Shown one piece after another: positions 9,325 to 17,206 of a stretch of 64,000 nucleotides of DNA. The position numbers and the translations under genes were made by a program. Below the pieces are notes generated by a model that worked only from the letters and a program-made list of their open reading frames with translations, had not been told where the DNA came from and did no database searches. This stretch comes from Arthrobacter sp. TMP15. GTDB taxonomy: Bacteria > Actinomycetota > Actinomycetes > Actinomycetales > Micrococcaceae. The stretch lies in NCBI RefSeq assembly GCF_039529835.1, contig NZ_CP154262.1, positions 248,001-312,000 of the forward strand, written 5' to 3'. How positions within the stretch are numbered: position 1 is the first letter of the stretch; every line of letters begins with the position of its first letter.

Positions 9325-9392
9325 ATCAGGCGTCCAGCTCATCTGAGCACACCAGTCGGGGAGGTGTTTGGCCGGGCGTGATTATTTGCGTC

Positions 9393-11123
9393 CTATTTCG
9401 CATCGGCGTAGCACGGAACAACGGTGACTTTGACGGGAAATTCCAGTGGAATGTTGCCAAAGATCAGTCCAGTTGCTGCACGGGAGGACTCATGCAAAAT
9501 AGTCGTGACTTCATCCACCAAGCCAAGCGGACAATGCACCACCACCTCGTCGTGGAGGAAAGCCACCAACTGCGGTGTACCAATTGCTGGGTTGGCACCG
9601 GCAGGAGGGAGGGTGGCAGCGAGGACCCGCAAGCGACGTCTCAATTCAGCCAACCAGCAACACGCCCATTCTGCAGCCGTTCCCTGAACCACAAAATTGC
9701 GGGTAAAACGGCCTCTTGAGCGAGCTGCCGACTCTGCCCGGCGCTGTTCCTGAGCGGTAGAGCTTTGCTGCCCAGCATGCCATTCTTGGGTAGTGGCGGG
9801 TGTGCTGCGGCCCAGGTAGGTGCTGACGCGTTCGCCGCGCTCGCCGGCACGGGCGGCCTGTTCCACAAAATCCAGTGCGCGGGGATACATACGGGCAAGC
9901 TGGGGCACTAATCTGCCGGATTCCCCGGAGGTGGCGCCATAGATGGCACCAAGCAAAGCGACCTTGGCCATGCTGCGGTCACCGCCAAATCCTTGAGCCG
10001 CAATTCCGGCGTAGAGGTCCTTGTTTTTTCCGGCAGAGTCCTGACCGGCGGCGGCCATGGCGCTATCCTGTGCGAGCGCGGCCAGCACTCGAGGCTCCAG
10101 CTGAGCCGCGTCTGCGACCACGAACGTGTGCCCAGGGTCGGCAACGGCGGCCCCCCGAATCTGCGCGGGAATTTGCATGGCACCGCCACCACGGGAAGCC
10201 CACCGTCCTGACACGACACCGCCAACAACATACTCAGAGTGAAAGCGACCGACACGCACCCACTGCCTGAGCCAGTTCCAGCCGTTGGTGGTGAAAAGCC
10301 TGCTCAGTTTGCGGTACGTCAGCAGGGGTTCTATGGCAGGATGCTTGAACTCCATAAGCTCCCAGCTACGAGTTGATTTGACGTCAATTCCCGCTCTGTG
10401 CAGGGCCCGGATGAGGTCCTGTGGAGAGTCAGGATTCAGTGCGGGGGCGTTCAAAGCGGCGCGCAGCTCTGCGGCAAGCGCCTCCAATTTTTCCGGGCGG
10501 GCTTGATTTTGTGGTTCCGGACCAAGCAAGTCACTCAGCAACCTCCTATGCAGGTCTTCTCTCCAAGGCATACCTTCATACTGCATCTCTGCAGCCACTA
10601 AAGCACCAGCAGATTCTGCACTGAGCAAAAGTGTGAGCCTAGGTGGATGTGTGGAGGAACTCGTGGCTGCTTTTTGGGCGCCAAGCTCCTTCGCTACGGT
10701 GGCAAGATCCCAATCTTGACTCTCACTCTGGGTGGCGGGAGTCTGAAATAAACTTTCCTGCCCTGCCTGTGCGCCCGTGATCGATGAGTCTTCTCGCAGC
10801 AAGTGACTTTCCGGTGGCAACGAAGTGAATTGCTGGTGGTATTCGGTGAGTGCAGCAAATTCGGAGTCCAACAAAATGTTCTGACACAGGGATAGATCGT
10901 GGCACCGCTCTAGACGCACATTGGCGGCGAGCAGTGCGGGGTACCAATGTGAGGCCCTATCCCAAACCCAACGAGGATGGTGCGCATCTTCGATGTCGCG
11001 CACGAGTGAGGCTAGGGTGCCGAGGGCAACGGTTTGAAGGGAAGAAGCGGGGGCACCGTCTTCATACCTGAGCTGAACCACGGCGGTGGAAGCTTCAGGG
11101 CCTGCGGCCAGCAATGCGTACAT
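9393..11123 (-). CDS. Pol I-like bifunctional 3'-5' exonuclease/DNA polymerase
   Basis: 576 residues from the preferred ATG at 11123, which has GGAG and AGGAG just upstream; the frame stays open 74 codons further but would then run into ssd. The C-terminal half is a family A polymerase. Motif A has Asp338, Gln341 and Glu343, with Leu replaced by Pro after the glutamate. Motif B has Lys387 and Tyr395 (KVALLGAIYG, with Leu where E. coli Pol I has Phe762). Motif C is HDE at 524-526. There is no 5' nuclease domain, and the N-terminal exonuclease-like region is poorly conserved. It is probably an accessory repair polymerase beside the main PolA. Confidence 0.85.
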   Translation of the reverse strand: MYALLAAGPEASTAVVQLRYEDGAPASSLQTVALGTLASLVRDIEDAHHPRWVWDRASHWYPALLAANVRLERCHDLSLCQNILLDSEFAALTEYHQQFTSLPPESHLLREDSSITGAQAGQESLFQTPATQSESQDWDLATVAKELGAQKAATSSSTHPPRLTLLLSAESAGALVAAEMQYEGMPWREDLHRRLLSDLLGPEPQNQARPEKLEALAAELRAALNAPALNPDSPQDLIRALHRAGIDVKSTRSWELMEFKHPAIEPLLTYRKLSRLFTTNGWNWLRQWVRVGRFHSEYVVGGVVSGRWASRGGGAMQIPAQIRGAAVADPGHTFVVADAAQLEPRVLAALAQDSAMAAAGQDSAGKNKDLYAGIAAQGFGGDRSMAKVALLGAIYGATSGESGRLVPQLARMYPRALDFVEQAARAGERGERVSTYLGRSTPATTQEWHAGQQSSTAQEQRRAESAARSRGRFTRNFVVQGTAAEWACCWLAELRRRLRVLAATLPPAGANPAIGTPQLVAFLHDEVVVHCPLGLVDEVTTILHESSRAATGLIFGNIPLEFPVKVTVVPCYADAK

Positions 11124-11243
11124 AGCTCCTATTCTCCACTGATGTGGCCCGTGGTTCCTCCACAGATAGGGCTGTCCTTGATCTTCCACACTTTGATGTC
11201 CATAGCTGTGTGCTTCGGCGGAAGAGAAGCGCACAGTTGCTTC

Positions 11244-12470
11244 ATGAAGCACCGAAACAGTTTGCCCAACAGACCCGGATCGGAACAGTGGCTCCCGCGT
11301 CGCGACACCACAGTGTTGTTGCTCTCCGTTGGCACCGAGCTCCAAGGCGCAGTGGGGCGAGTCAGCGCTGCGGCGGCTGTCGAACTGATCGTGGAGGAGC
11401 GGTTGGACGCGGTTGCGGGGCCGTGGGATGAAGTGGCAGCAGTACTCATTGATGCGGTCGTAGCGGAGGAGATCGGACTGGACGTTGGATTTGCAGGGTG
11501 GCGTGGACCAACAATAATTGTTGGACTTGCGCAGGATTCAGCGTTGATGTGGCATAGCGCCGAACGGCTGGGAGCCGACAGAGTAGCTGTTCTGCCAGAT
11601 TCAGCTCCCTGGCTGGCGAACTATCTGAGTTGTTTGAAGAACCCCGTAACGGGTGCCGGCGTCGTGGGTGTTGTCGGGGGTTGCGGAGGGGCAGGCGCCT
11701 CAACGCTTGCCGTGCTTGTGGCAGCCGAGGCTGCTGAGCGAGGCACCCGGACTTTATTGGTGGACGGGGACCCATGGGGTGGCGGCTTATGTGCCGCGTT
11801 ATCTGCCGAGGCCAGCCCAGGGTTGCGTTGGCCGGAATTATTAATGGCTTCCGGGGCGATTAATCCAGAACAACTTGCCATGTCCCTTCCTCAGGTTGCG
11901 GGGCTGACCCTGTTGTCCTGGGGCAGCGGCCATAACGCAGGGAACGCCGGGACCATGGACGGGTCATTCTCCGGTCTATCTAGGGGTGGCGCGACTCCAG
12001 CTCCCGGAGAGGATGCCACCCACACGCGGACGGCTATTGGAGAGGTGATGAGGTCCGCACGTGGAGCCTTTGGACTAATTGTCGTGGATTTGGGCAGAAC
12101 ACCGGAAGCCTTTAGTTCGTTGGCGTTGCAATGCGACGGGTTAGTGGTGGTGATCCCTGCACGGGCGCGTGCTCTAGCAGCTACACGGCAAATGATGACT
12201 GTCCTGCCGCCAATGCCGGTAGGTGCAGTTGTGCGTGGGGCGCTGGGGGAGGGGCTGGATGCAACTATGGTTGCTAGCGCTGTGGGGCTGCCTCTTGTGG
12301 GCAGACTGCCACAACTGCGCGGGGTCAGCGAGGCTTTGGAGTCGCAGCGCCTGTTGGAACTGTTGCGGCGTAGACCCGTGCGAGTTGTTGTCGCCAACAT
12401 CTTAGACTGGATGGTTGGGGATAGCCCGCGCAGTGACACTGGCACCGGTTTAAACGGGAGCAAACCATGA
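11244..12470 (+). CDS. ssd: septum site-determining protein Ssd (CpaE/MinD-like)
   Basis: 408 residues from ATG 11244; upstream in-frame starts exist but would overlap the divergent polymerase gene. After a receiver-like N-terminal part (about 20-130), a MinD/ParA-type domain begins with VVGGCGGAGASTLAV. In this deviant Walker A the expected lysine is Ala152, as I recall for Ssd proteins of this group. LLVDGDPWGGG (about 171-181) supplies the Walker A' aspartates. Ssd (Rv3660c) heads the tad locus in M. tuberculosis and affects septation. CpaE-like proteins localise Tad pilus machinery. It overlaps tadA by four bases (ATGA). Confidence 0.85.
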   Translation: MKHRNSLPNRPGSEQWLPRRDTTVLLLSVGTELQGAVGRVSAAAAVELIVEERLDAVAGPWDEVAAVLIDAVVAEEIGLDVGFAGWRGPTIIVGLAQDSALMWHSAERLGADRVAVLPDSAPWLANYLSCLKNPVTGAGVVGVVGGCGGAGASTLAVLVAAEAAERGTRTLLVDGDPWGGGLCAALSAEASPGLRWPELLMASGAINPEQLAMSLPQVAGLTLLSWGSGHNAGNAGTMDGSFSGLSRGGATPAPGEDATHTRTAIGEVMRSARGAFGLIVVDLGRTPEAFSSLALQCDGLVVVIPARARALAATRQMMTVLPPMPVGAVVRGALGEGLDATMVASAVGLPLVGRLPQLRGVSEALESQRLLELLRRRPVRVVVANILDWMVGDSPRSDTGTGLNGSKP

Positions 12471-13885
12471 ATGCGCAACGGCAGACCGGCAGCCACACAC
12501 CAGACCCTTGGGGAGGGCCAGTCGACGCGGACCTGTTGGACGTTGTCAGGCGCAGCGTTCTTTCCCGATCGGGCCCGGTGACAGACCTGCAGATGGCTGC
12601 GGCAGTAAGGGAAAGCGGCAGGCTGCTTGGGGCAGCTGGATCTTTGCTTGCCATGGAGCGAATCGCGGCGGAACTCAATGGACTGGGGCCGTTGCAAGGA
12701 TTGGCCAAAGACCCTCATGTGACCGATATTTTCGTCAATGCCCCTGACTCTGTTTGGCAGGACCGTGGCGATGGGCCCGAACGAGTGCCAGTGGAATTTT
12801 CCACTGAGGAAGAACTTCGCGCATTCGCAGTGCGGCTGGTTGCCAGTGGCGGACGCAGACTCGATGAAAGTAGTCCGTGTGTCGACGTGAAAATAGCCTG
12901 CGGCTATCGAATCCACGCTGTTTTGCCGCCGATCTCTGCCGCAGGGACACTGCTTTCCATCCGAATCAAACGCCGCACTGTCCTGACGTTGGCAGAAATG
13001 GTTGCGACTGGGAGCATCCACCCTTTTCTAGCCCAAGTGCTGGTTGCCGTAGTGGAGCGGAGGCTGAACTTTCTCATCAGTGGTGCAACAGGGGCTGGCA
13101 AAACCACACTGTTGTCAACGCTTTTGGGCTTGTGCCCTGCCAGAGAACGGCTGGTACTCATAGAGGATGCAGCCGAGCTGGACCCGGAGCATCCGCACGT
13201 TGTGACTTTGGAAGCGCGTCATGAAAATGCGGAAGGGGCTGGCGCTTTAGATTTGGCGGAATTGGTCCGCCACGCCCTGCGCATGAACCCGGGTCGGCTC
13301 ATTGTTGGCGAGTGCCGAGGAAAGGAAGTTCGCGAACTGTTGATGGCCATGAACACCGGTCATAGCGGCGGCGGCGGAACAATCCACGCAAATAGCGCTC
13401 ACGACGTCCCAGCCAGGTTGGCAGCTTTAGGAGCACTTGCCTCCATGAGCCCGGAAGCGGTGTTTTTACAAGGCGCCAGCGCATTGGATATTGTCATCCA
13501 CCTAGTGAGGATCAGGGGGCTCCGGGTGGTCTCTGAGGTGGCCGTCGTAGCTTTGCACAACAAGGGACTTGATATTATTCCAGCGCTCTCACTTGCTGCT
13601 TGTGGGAACGGCATGGAGGCTGAGGCCAAGGAATCCGTTGAACAGCAGTGGGTGGCTCGAGGAAGGGCTGGCAGGCACGCAGGTCAGCCTGACAGTCTGG
13701 CCAGTAGGGATTCAGCTAGCCTCACTCCCAAAGACTCTGAGCGGATATCATCCGAATTGATCAAAGGCCCCGGCTGGCCCATACTGGCGGCGCGACTAGG
13801 CTTCGATGAGCGTCTCGATGCGCAACCCAGCGAAAAATATACTGCCAACAAAATCGCTGCCGACAAACTCAATGAGAAGCCATGA
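12467..13885 (+). CDS. tadA: TadA/CpaF-type pilus assembly ATPase
   Basis: 472 residues. The secretion ATPase core has Walker A GATGAGKT (206-213, Lys212), an aspartate box EDAAELD, Walker B RLIVGECRG (Glu282) and the histidine box GTIHANSAHD. CpaF/TadA hexamers power assembly and retraction of Tad (Flp) pili. About 90 residues after the core are rich in charged and Ser residues and are not conserved in the family. ATGA overlaps link it to ssd upstream and tadB downstream. Confidence 0.93.
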   Translation: MNAQRQTGSHTPDPWGGPVDADLLDVVRRSVLSRSGPVTDLQMAAAVRESGRLLGAAGSLLAMERIAAELNGLGPLQGLAKDPHVTDIFVNAPDSVWQDRGDGPERVPVEFSTEEELRAFAVRLVASGGRRLDESSPCVDVKIACGYRIHAVLPPISAAGTLLSIRIKRRTVLTLAEMVATGSIHPFLAQVLVAVVERRLNFLISGATGAGKTTLLSTLLGLCPARERLVLIEDAAELDPEHPHVVTLEARHENAEGAGALDLAELVRHALRMNPGRLIVGECRGKEVRELLMAMNTGHSGGGGTIHANSAHDVPARLAALGALASMSPEAVFLQGASALDIVIHLVRIRGLRVVSEVAVVALHNKGLDIIPALSLAACGNGMEAEAKESVEQQWVARGRAGRHAGQPDSLASRDSASLTPKDSERISSELIKGPGWPILAARLGFDERLDAQPSEKYTANKIAADKLNEKP

Positions 13886-14754
13886 ACGCCGGTGTATTGC
13901 TTGCCCTTGTAGGCGCAGCATTTTTCCTCTTTGCCGTCAACAACTCGCATTCGTGGGCAGGCTCGAGGTCATACACAAGGCGCCGGCACAGAATCTGGAC
14001 TCGTGGTTCTGTGCCGTCAGCAGAGTCCCTATCCCGGATGGTTCGCCAACTGGCATCCCTGTTGGCAGCAGGCCGAAGCGGACCAGCCCTGTGGGGAGCC
14101 ATGGCATATGTTCTGGGTGCGGAACAATACCGGGTCGACAATGGTGCCAAGGTTCTGCGCCGAGTCTCGGCAGTCAATGCCGTTAGGACGCCGCAACAAA
14201 TACCAGGCGCAGGGGCAATTCCACCCACTGCTGGGGAATCGAACGCCACACTACTGTTGGTACTTGCTGTCCAACGAGCCAGCGCCATGGGACTGCCAAC
14301 TGCAACAGCGATCCGCAATGCCTGCGCAGCTGATTTTGAGCATGGCCGCAGAATCACGCACGGCCGCAATGCTCGGAGAACCCAACAGCATAGGACCTGG
14401 TTGGATTTAGCGGCATGCTTTGAGCTGTGTGAGACAAGCGGGGCTCCGGTTGCGGCCGTGTTAGAGCGTCTTGCGTGCAGCATCGATGCCGATAACGATG
14501 CCGCTGCGCTTCGTGAAACTGCGCTCGCGGGTCCTCGTGCAACAGCACGGCTGTTAAGCTGGCTGCCTTTTATTGGGCTTGGATTAGGCATGGTGATGGG
14601 CGTTGACCCATTGGCCGCACTCCTTGGCAGTCCTATGGGCTGGATGGTGCTGATGGTAGGGGTGGGATTTACTATGGTGGGCAAATTATGGTCAGCAAAA
14701 ATGATCGGTGATGCTGCACGGCCCGTTTATGCCAAGCCCGGTGGGCGGCGGTGA
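13882..14754 (+). CDS. tadB: TadB-like inner-membrane platform protein
   Basis: 290 residues of the type II secretion F family. There is one N-terminal hydrophobic segment (about 3-17), a cytoplasmic helical domain, and a C-terminal pair of helices from WLPFIGLGLGMVMG and MGWMVLMVGVGFTMV. TadB and TadC form the membrane platform contacted by the TadA ATPase. The start overlaps the tadA stop, and the end overlaps the tadC start by four bases. Confidence 0.85.
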   Translation: MNAGVLLALVGAAFFLFAVNNSHSWAGSRSYTRRRHRIWTRGSVPSAESLSRMVRQLASLLAAGRSGPALWGAMAYVLGAEQYRVDNGAKVLRRVSAVNAVRTPQQIPGAGAIPPTAGESNATLLLVLAVQRASAMGLPTATAIRNACAADFEHGRRITHGRNARRTQQHRTWLDLAACFELCETSGAPVAAVLERLACSIDADNDAAALRETALAGPRATARLLSWLPFIGLGLGMVMGVDPLAALLGSPMGWMVLMVGVGFTMVGKLWSAKMIGDAARPVYAKPGGRR

Positions 14755-15365
14755 CCGTGAATGGGTGGCTAGCAATGACGCTATCTATGCTGGCATTCCT
14801 CTGTCTGTGGGGTGGGTCCTGCCCAGGACTATTCCGAGGCCAAGTGGCGCGGGATAGAAAGAAAACCTCTGGGACGCGATTTCTTGCAGGTATTCCAAAT
14901 AGCTATGGCTCCTTCGCAGCTGAAGGTAGCGCTGGCGGCGTGACCTCTGTGCCACTCTTACTGGACTTCCTTGGAACAGCCTTGGACGCCGGACTTACGC
15001 TCCCAAGCGCCTTGCGCGTGGTTGCCGCGGTGGCAGAACAAGATATGCGTGAGAGTTTGCTCAGGGTGGTGGCAGGTATGGAGATTGGGGCCTCGTGGCA
15101 AGACTCGTGGGATGGAAATTTTATCCGTAGCGATGTCGCACAAATCCATGAAGCACTAAGTTTTGGGGCACTCACTGGGGCATCCGCAGCACCCTTGCTG
15201 TACGCCGAGGCGAAACAATGCCGAGTAGCAGCCGCTCGCAGTGCTGAGAAATGTGCAGCAGCCCTGGGCGTGAAGCTTGTGCTGCCACTGGGGCTCTGCT
15301 CGTTGCCGGCTTTCATTGCGTTGGGCGTGGTTCCGGTAGTGATGGCGATGATTCCGACTTTCTAG
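14751..15365 (+). CDS. tadC: TadC-like inner-membrane platform protein
   Basis: 204 residues from GTG at 14751, which overlaps the tadB stop. There is an N-terminal helix, then a domain resembling the F-family repeat (VPLLLDFLGTALDAGLTL and later EALSFGALTGASAAPLL), ending in a C-terminal helix (LVLPLGLCSLPAFIALGVVP). This is the second platform subunit of the Tad apparatus. The locus layout matches Rv3657c-Rv3659c. The gene for the prepilin follows after a 305-base gap. Confidence 0.85.
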   Translation: MTVNGWLAMTLSMLAFLCLWGGSCPGLFRGQVARDRKKTSGTRFLAGIPNSYGSFAAEGSAGGVTSVPLLLDFLGTALDAGLTLPSALRVVAAVAEQDMRESLLRVVAGMEIGASWQDSWDGNFIRSDVAQIHEALSFGALTGASAAPLLYAEAKQCRVAAARSAEKCAAALGVKLVLPLGLCSLPAFIALGVVPVVMAMIPTF

Positions 15366-15670
15366 TTTCATTTTTCTAGCCCCGTCAGGCCGTCTCCGGG
15401 AGTCGGTAAACAGGTTTTTTGCTGGTTCTTCACGGGATCAATTTATCCACAGGTAGGGCTGTCATCTCACAAGTCCACTAACGCTGGAAGGTACCTTTCG
15501 CGAAGCTCCGATGAGGAGAAGAGTTGCTTTACCAGCCGAAAGTGGGCGGGGTTCACAGCAGACCTCGCAACAACATTTAGTGCGTGAAGGCAAGAAAAAG
15601 CAAGTGAGAAAAACTACTCGTACAACCTATTCGCACAAGCGATTGATTCAAATTAATTCAAGGAGTGAAA
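15366..15670. other. gap between tadC and the prepilin gene
   Basis: About 305 bases without a gene I can support. A short open frame (15511-15819) is basic and featureless. An isolated TTATCCACA (15443-15451) matches a DnaA box, but one copy means little. The AT-rich stretch at 15600-15660 before the AGGAG of the pilin gene is the likeliest promoter area, allowing the pilin to be expressed more strongly than the assembly genes. Confidence 0.5.
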
Positions 15671-16027
15671 ATGACCACCAACGAAGCCGCCAGAGGACAC
15701 CTCCCAGGCAAAGAGGGAGTTTTTGCGGCAGAGAACGTCCGCGAAATTTTTGTGGGGGCCTGCAGCAGCCCGCCTGTGGTGAACTATTTAGTGCCACCAG
15801 GCCACGCGAGGAAGCATGAGCATTCAAGCCGTTGGACAAGCCGTTGGACAAGCCGTTGGGCAAGCCGTTGGGCAAAGTCAGGCAGGGAAGCGGGCATGGC
15901 GACAGCTGAATATGCCATCGCAACGTTGGCGGCTGTGGGGTTTGCCGGGCTCCTTGTTGTAATTCTCAAAAGTGACGAGGTACGGGGATTCTTGCTGAAC
16001 ATTATCCGAACAGCCCTGAGCTTCTAG
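15671..16027 (+). CDS. DUF4244-family Flp-type prepilin with long repeat-bearing leader
   Basis: 118 residues from ATG 15671, with AGGAG 5 bases upstream. A class IV prepilin cleavage site is visible at Gly75-Met76, followed by ATAEYAIATL. Glu80 is at the +5 position expected for pilins, and Tyr81 follows it. Cleavage would leave a 43-residue mature pilin that is mostly one hydrophobic helix. The 75-residue leader is unusually long and contains four SRW[T/A] tetrapeptides (residues 53-68). The protein corresponds to the Flp-like Rv3656c position of the mycobacterial locus. No prepilin peptidase gene is in the window. Confidence 0.8.
   Translation: MTTNEAARGHLPGKEGVFAAENVREIFVGACSSPPVVNYLVPPGHARKHEHSSRWTSRWTSRWASRWAKSGREAGMATAEYAIATLAAVGFAGLLVVILKSDEVRGFLLNIIRTALSF
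15826..15873 (+). repeat. four 12-bp tandem repeats inside the prepilin leader
   Basis: Four units of AAGCCGTTGGRC, differing only at the penultimate base (A in units 1-2, G in 3-4). They encode SRWT, SRWT, SRWA, SRWA. The 12-bp length keeps the frame, so copy number could vary without breaking the gene. Confidence 0.9.
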
Positions 16028-16078
16028 CCCCGGAAAAAGGCACCAATCACCGGGCGTGCGTGTGGGAGGAGGAAAGTA

Positions 16079-16711
16079 ATGCAGCCACAGGAAAAACATA
16101 GACGGGTGATCCGAATGCGGCGCCAGCATTCAGTCTGGCCAGGCAGGGGCCGCAGAGTATCTGTCCTTAGGAAAGAGACATTAGGTGGAGTCCGGAATGC
16201 GAAAGCTGATACAGGATCGGTGACAGCTGAATTCGCCATTTTACTGCCGGCGATGACGGTTCTTCTTGCTATTTTGCTGTTCAGTGTTGCGGCTGGCATC
16301 TTGCAATTGCGTTTGGAGGAGGGTGCTAGAGCAGGGGCTCGCGCTCTGGCTCGAGGCGATTCTTCAGTGGAGGTCCTGGAAATTGTGGCCCGGGTGTCGG
16401 GGCAGAAAGTAGATGTCTCCGTGGGGACGTCCGGCGGCTATGCCACCGTTACAGTTCAGGGCAGAGTTGGAGGGGTTCTCTCCGGTCTCATTCAATGGAC
16501 CCAAACTGCGCATTCCAGCGTCAAGGTAGAAGTACAAACGGCACTTTTACTTGTCCGGCACAAGCCAATAGAAAGGAATCTTCTTGGCGGAGCTAGGACG
16601 CTCAGGGCCGCACTGTGGCGGTGGGCCCGGTCTGGTGAATGTCAGTTTCGATCGGGTCTGTGTGGGAGATCGGCCGTAGCTCTGAGCGGTAGTTGTGTTG
16701 TCCGCGGGTGA
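16079..16711 (+). CDS. TadE-like minor pilin
   Basis: 210 residues; GGAGGA lies about 6 bases before the ATG. A 46-residue basic leader ends at Gly46, then SVTAEFAILLPAM gives Glu51 at +5 as in TadE minor pilins, followed by one transmembrane helix. Residues to about 155 are typical of TadE-like pseudopilins (Rv3655c position). The last 50 residues, rich in Arg, Gly and Cys, look unlike the family and may be drift past the ancestral stop. Its end overlaps the next gene by 17 bases. Confidence 0.8.
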   Translation: MQPQEKHRRVIRMRRQHSVWPGRGRRVSVLRKETLGGVRNAKADTGSVTAEFAILLPAMTVLLAILLFSVAAGILQLRLEEGARAGARALARGDSSVEVLEIVARVSGQKVDVSVGTSGGYATVTVQGRVGGVLSGLIQWTQTAHSSVKVEVQTALLLVRHKPIERNLLGGARTLRAALWRWARSGECQFRSGLCGRSAVALSGSCVVRG

Positions 16712-17069
16712 GCGAGGCTCGGGAACGGTATTGGCTGCCGGGCTTGCGCTGACCATGCTGATACTCATGGTTTTGATCCTAGGGTTAGCTCAAGCAGCGG
16801 CCGCAGCTGCCAAGGCAGCCACCGCCGCGGATATGGCCGCCCTTGCGGCGGCAGATGCTCACCGAGGGCTTGCAGAGGGAGAGCCGTGCCTCGTTGCTGC
16901 TGACGTGGCAGGGCGGCACGGAGCCATCCTTACTGGGTGCATTGCGGCAGGTGATTTCTCGGTACAGGTAGAGGTGCACTTTGCAACTGGTATGGGGGTT
17001 CCCTTGCAGGCAACCGGTAAGGCCAGAGCAGGCCCACCTCCGGACTCCAGCCCACCGCTGCAGCCCTGA
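16695..17069 (+). CDS. Rv3654c-type small TadE-like protein
   Basis: 124 residues from GTG 16695; a GTG at 16707 is an alternative. After a short leader, GSGTVLAAGLALTMLILMVL forms one hydrophobic helix. An Ala-rich segment (AAAAAAKAATAADMAALAAADA) and two cysteines in the extracytoplasmic part follow. The +5 glutamate of true pilins is absent, as expected for this helicase-neighbourhood TadE-like group. It is the last gene of the tad locus and converges with the helicase gene, as in M. tuberculosis. Confidence 0.75.
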   Translation: MLSAGERGSGTVLAAGLALTMLILMVLILGLAQAAAAAAKAATAADMAALAAADAHRGLAEGEPCLVAADVAGRHGAILTGCIAAGDFSVQVEVHFATGMGVPLQATGKARAGPPPDSSPPLQP

Positions 17070-17206
17070 TAGATGTCACAAAGCCTGACTTAACGTTGGT
17101 TCCTACGCTGTTTTCCACCATGACTACCCGGGGCCTAATCAGGCCAATTACTCCAGGTCCTTCTTTGCGGTGATTTGCTTCCAGGACCTTCATTGCGGCC
17201 CCATCG

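Noticed and set aside
11891-13021. 376-codon open frame on the minus strand, antisense to ssd and tadA
   Set aside because: It lies wholly over two well-supported genes; its translation is rich in Arg, Ser and Pro with no domain, a typical shadow in GC-rich DNA.
15443-15451. TTATCCACA, a perfect DnaA-box match
   Set aside because: A single box in the tad locus, with no cluster, AT-rich unwinding region or dnaA/dnaN genes. Chance is the simplest explanation.
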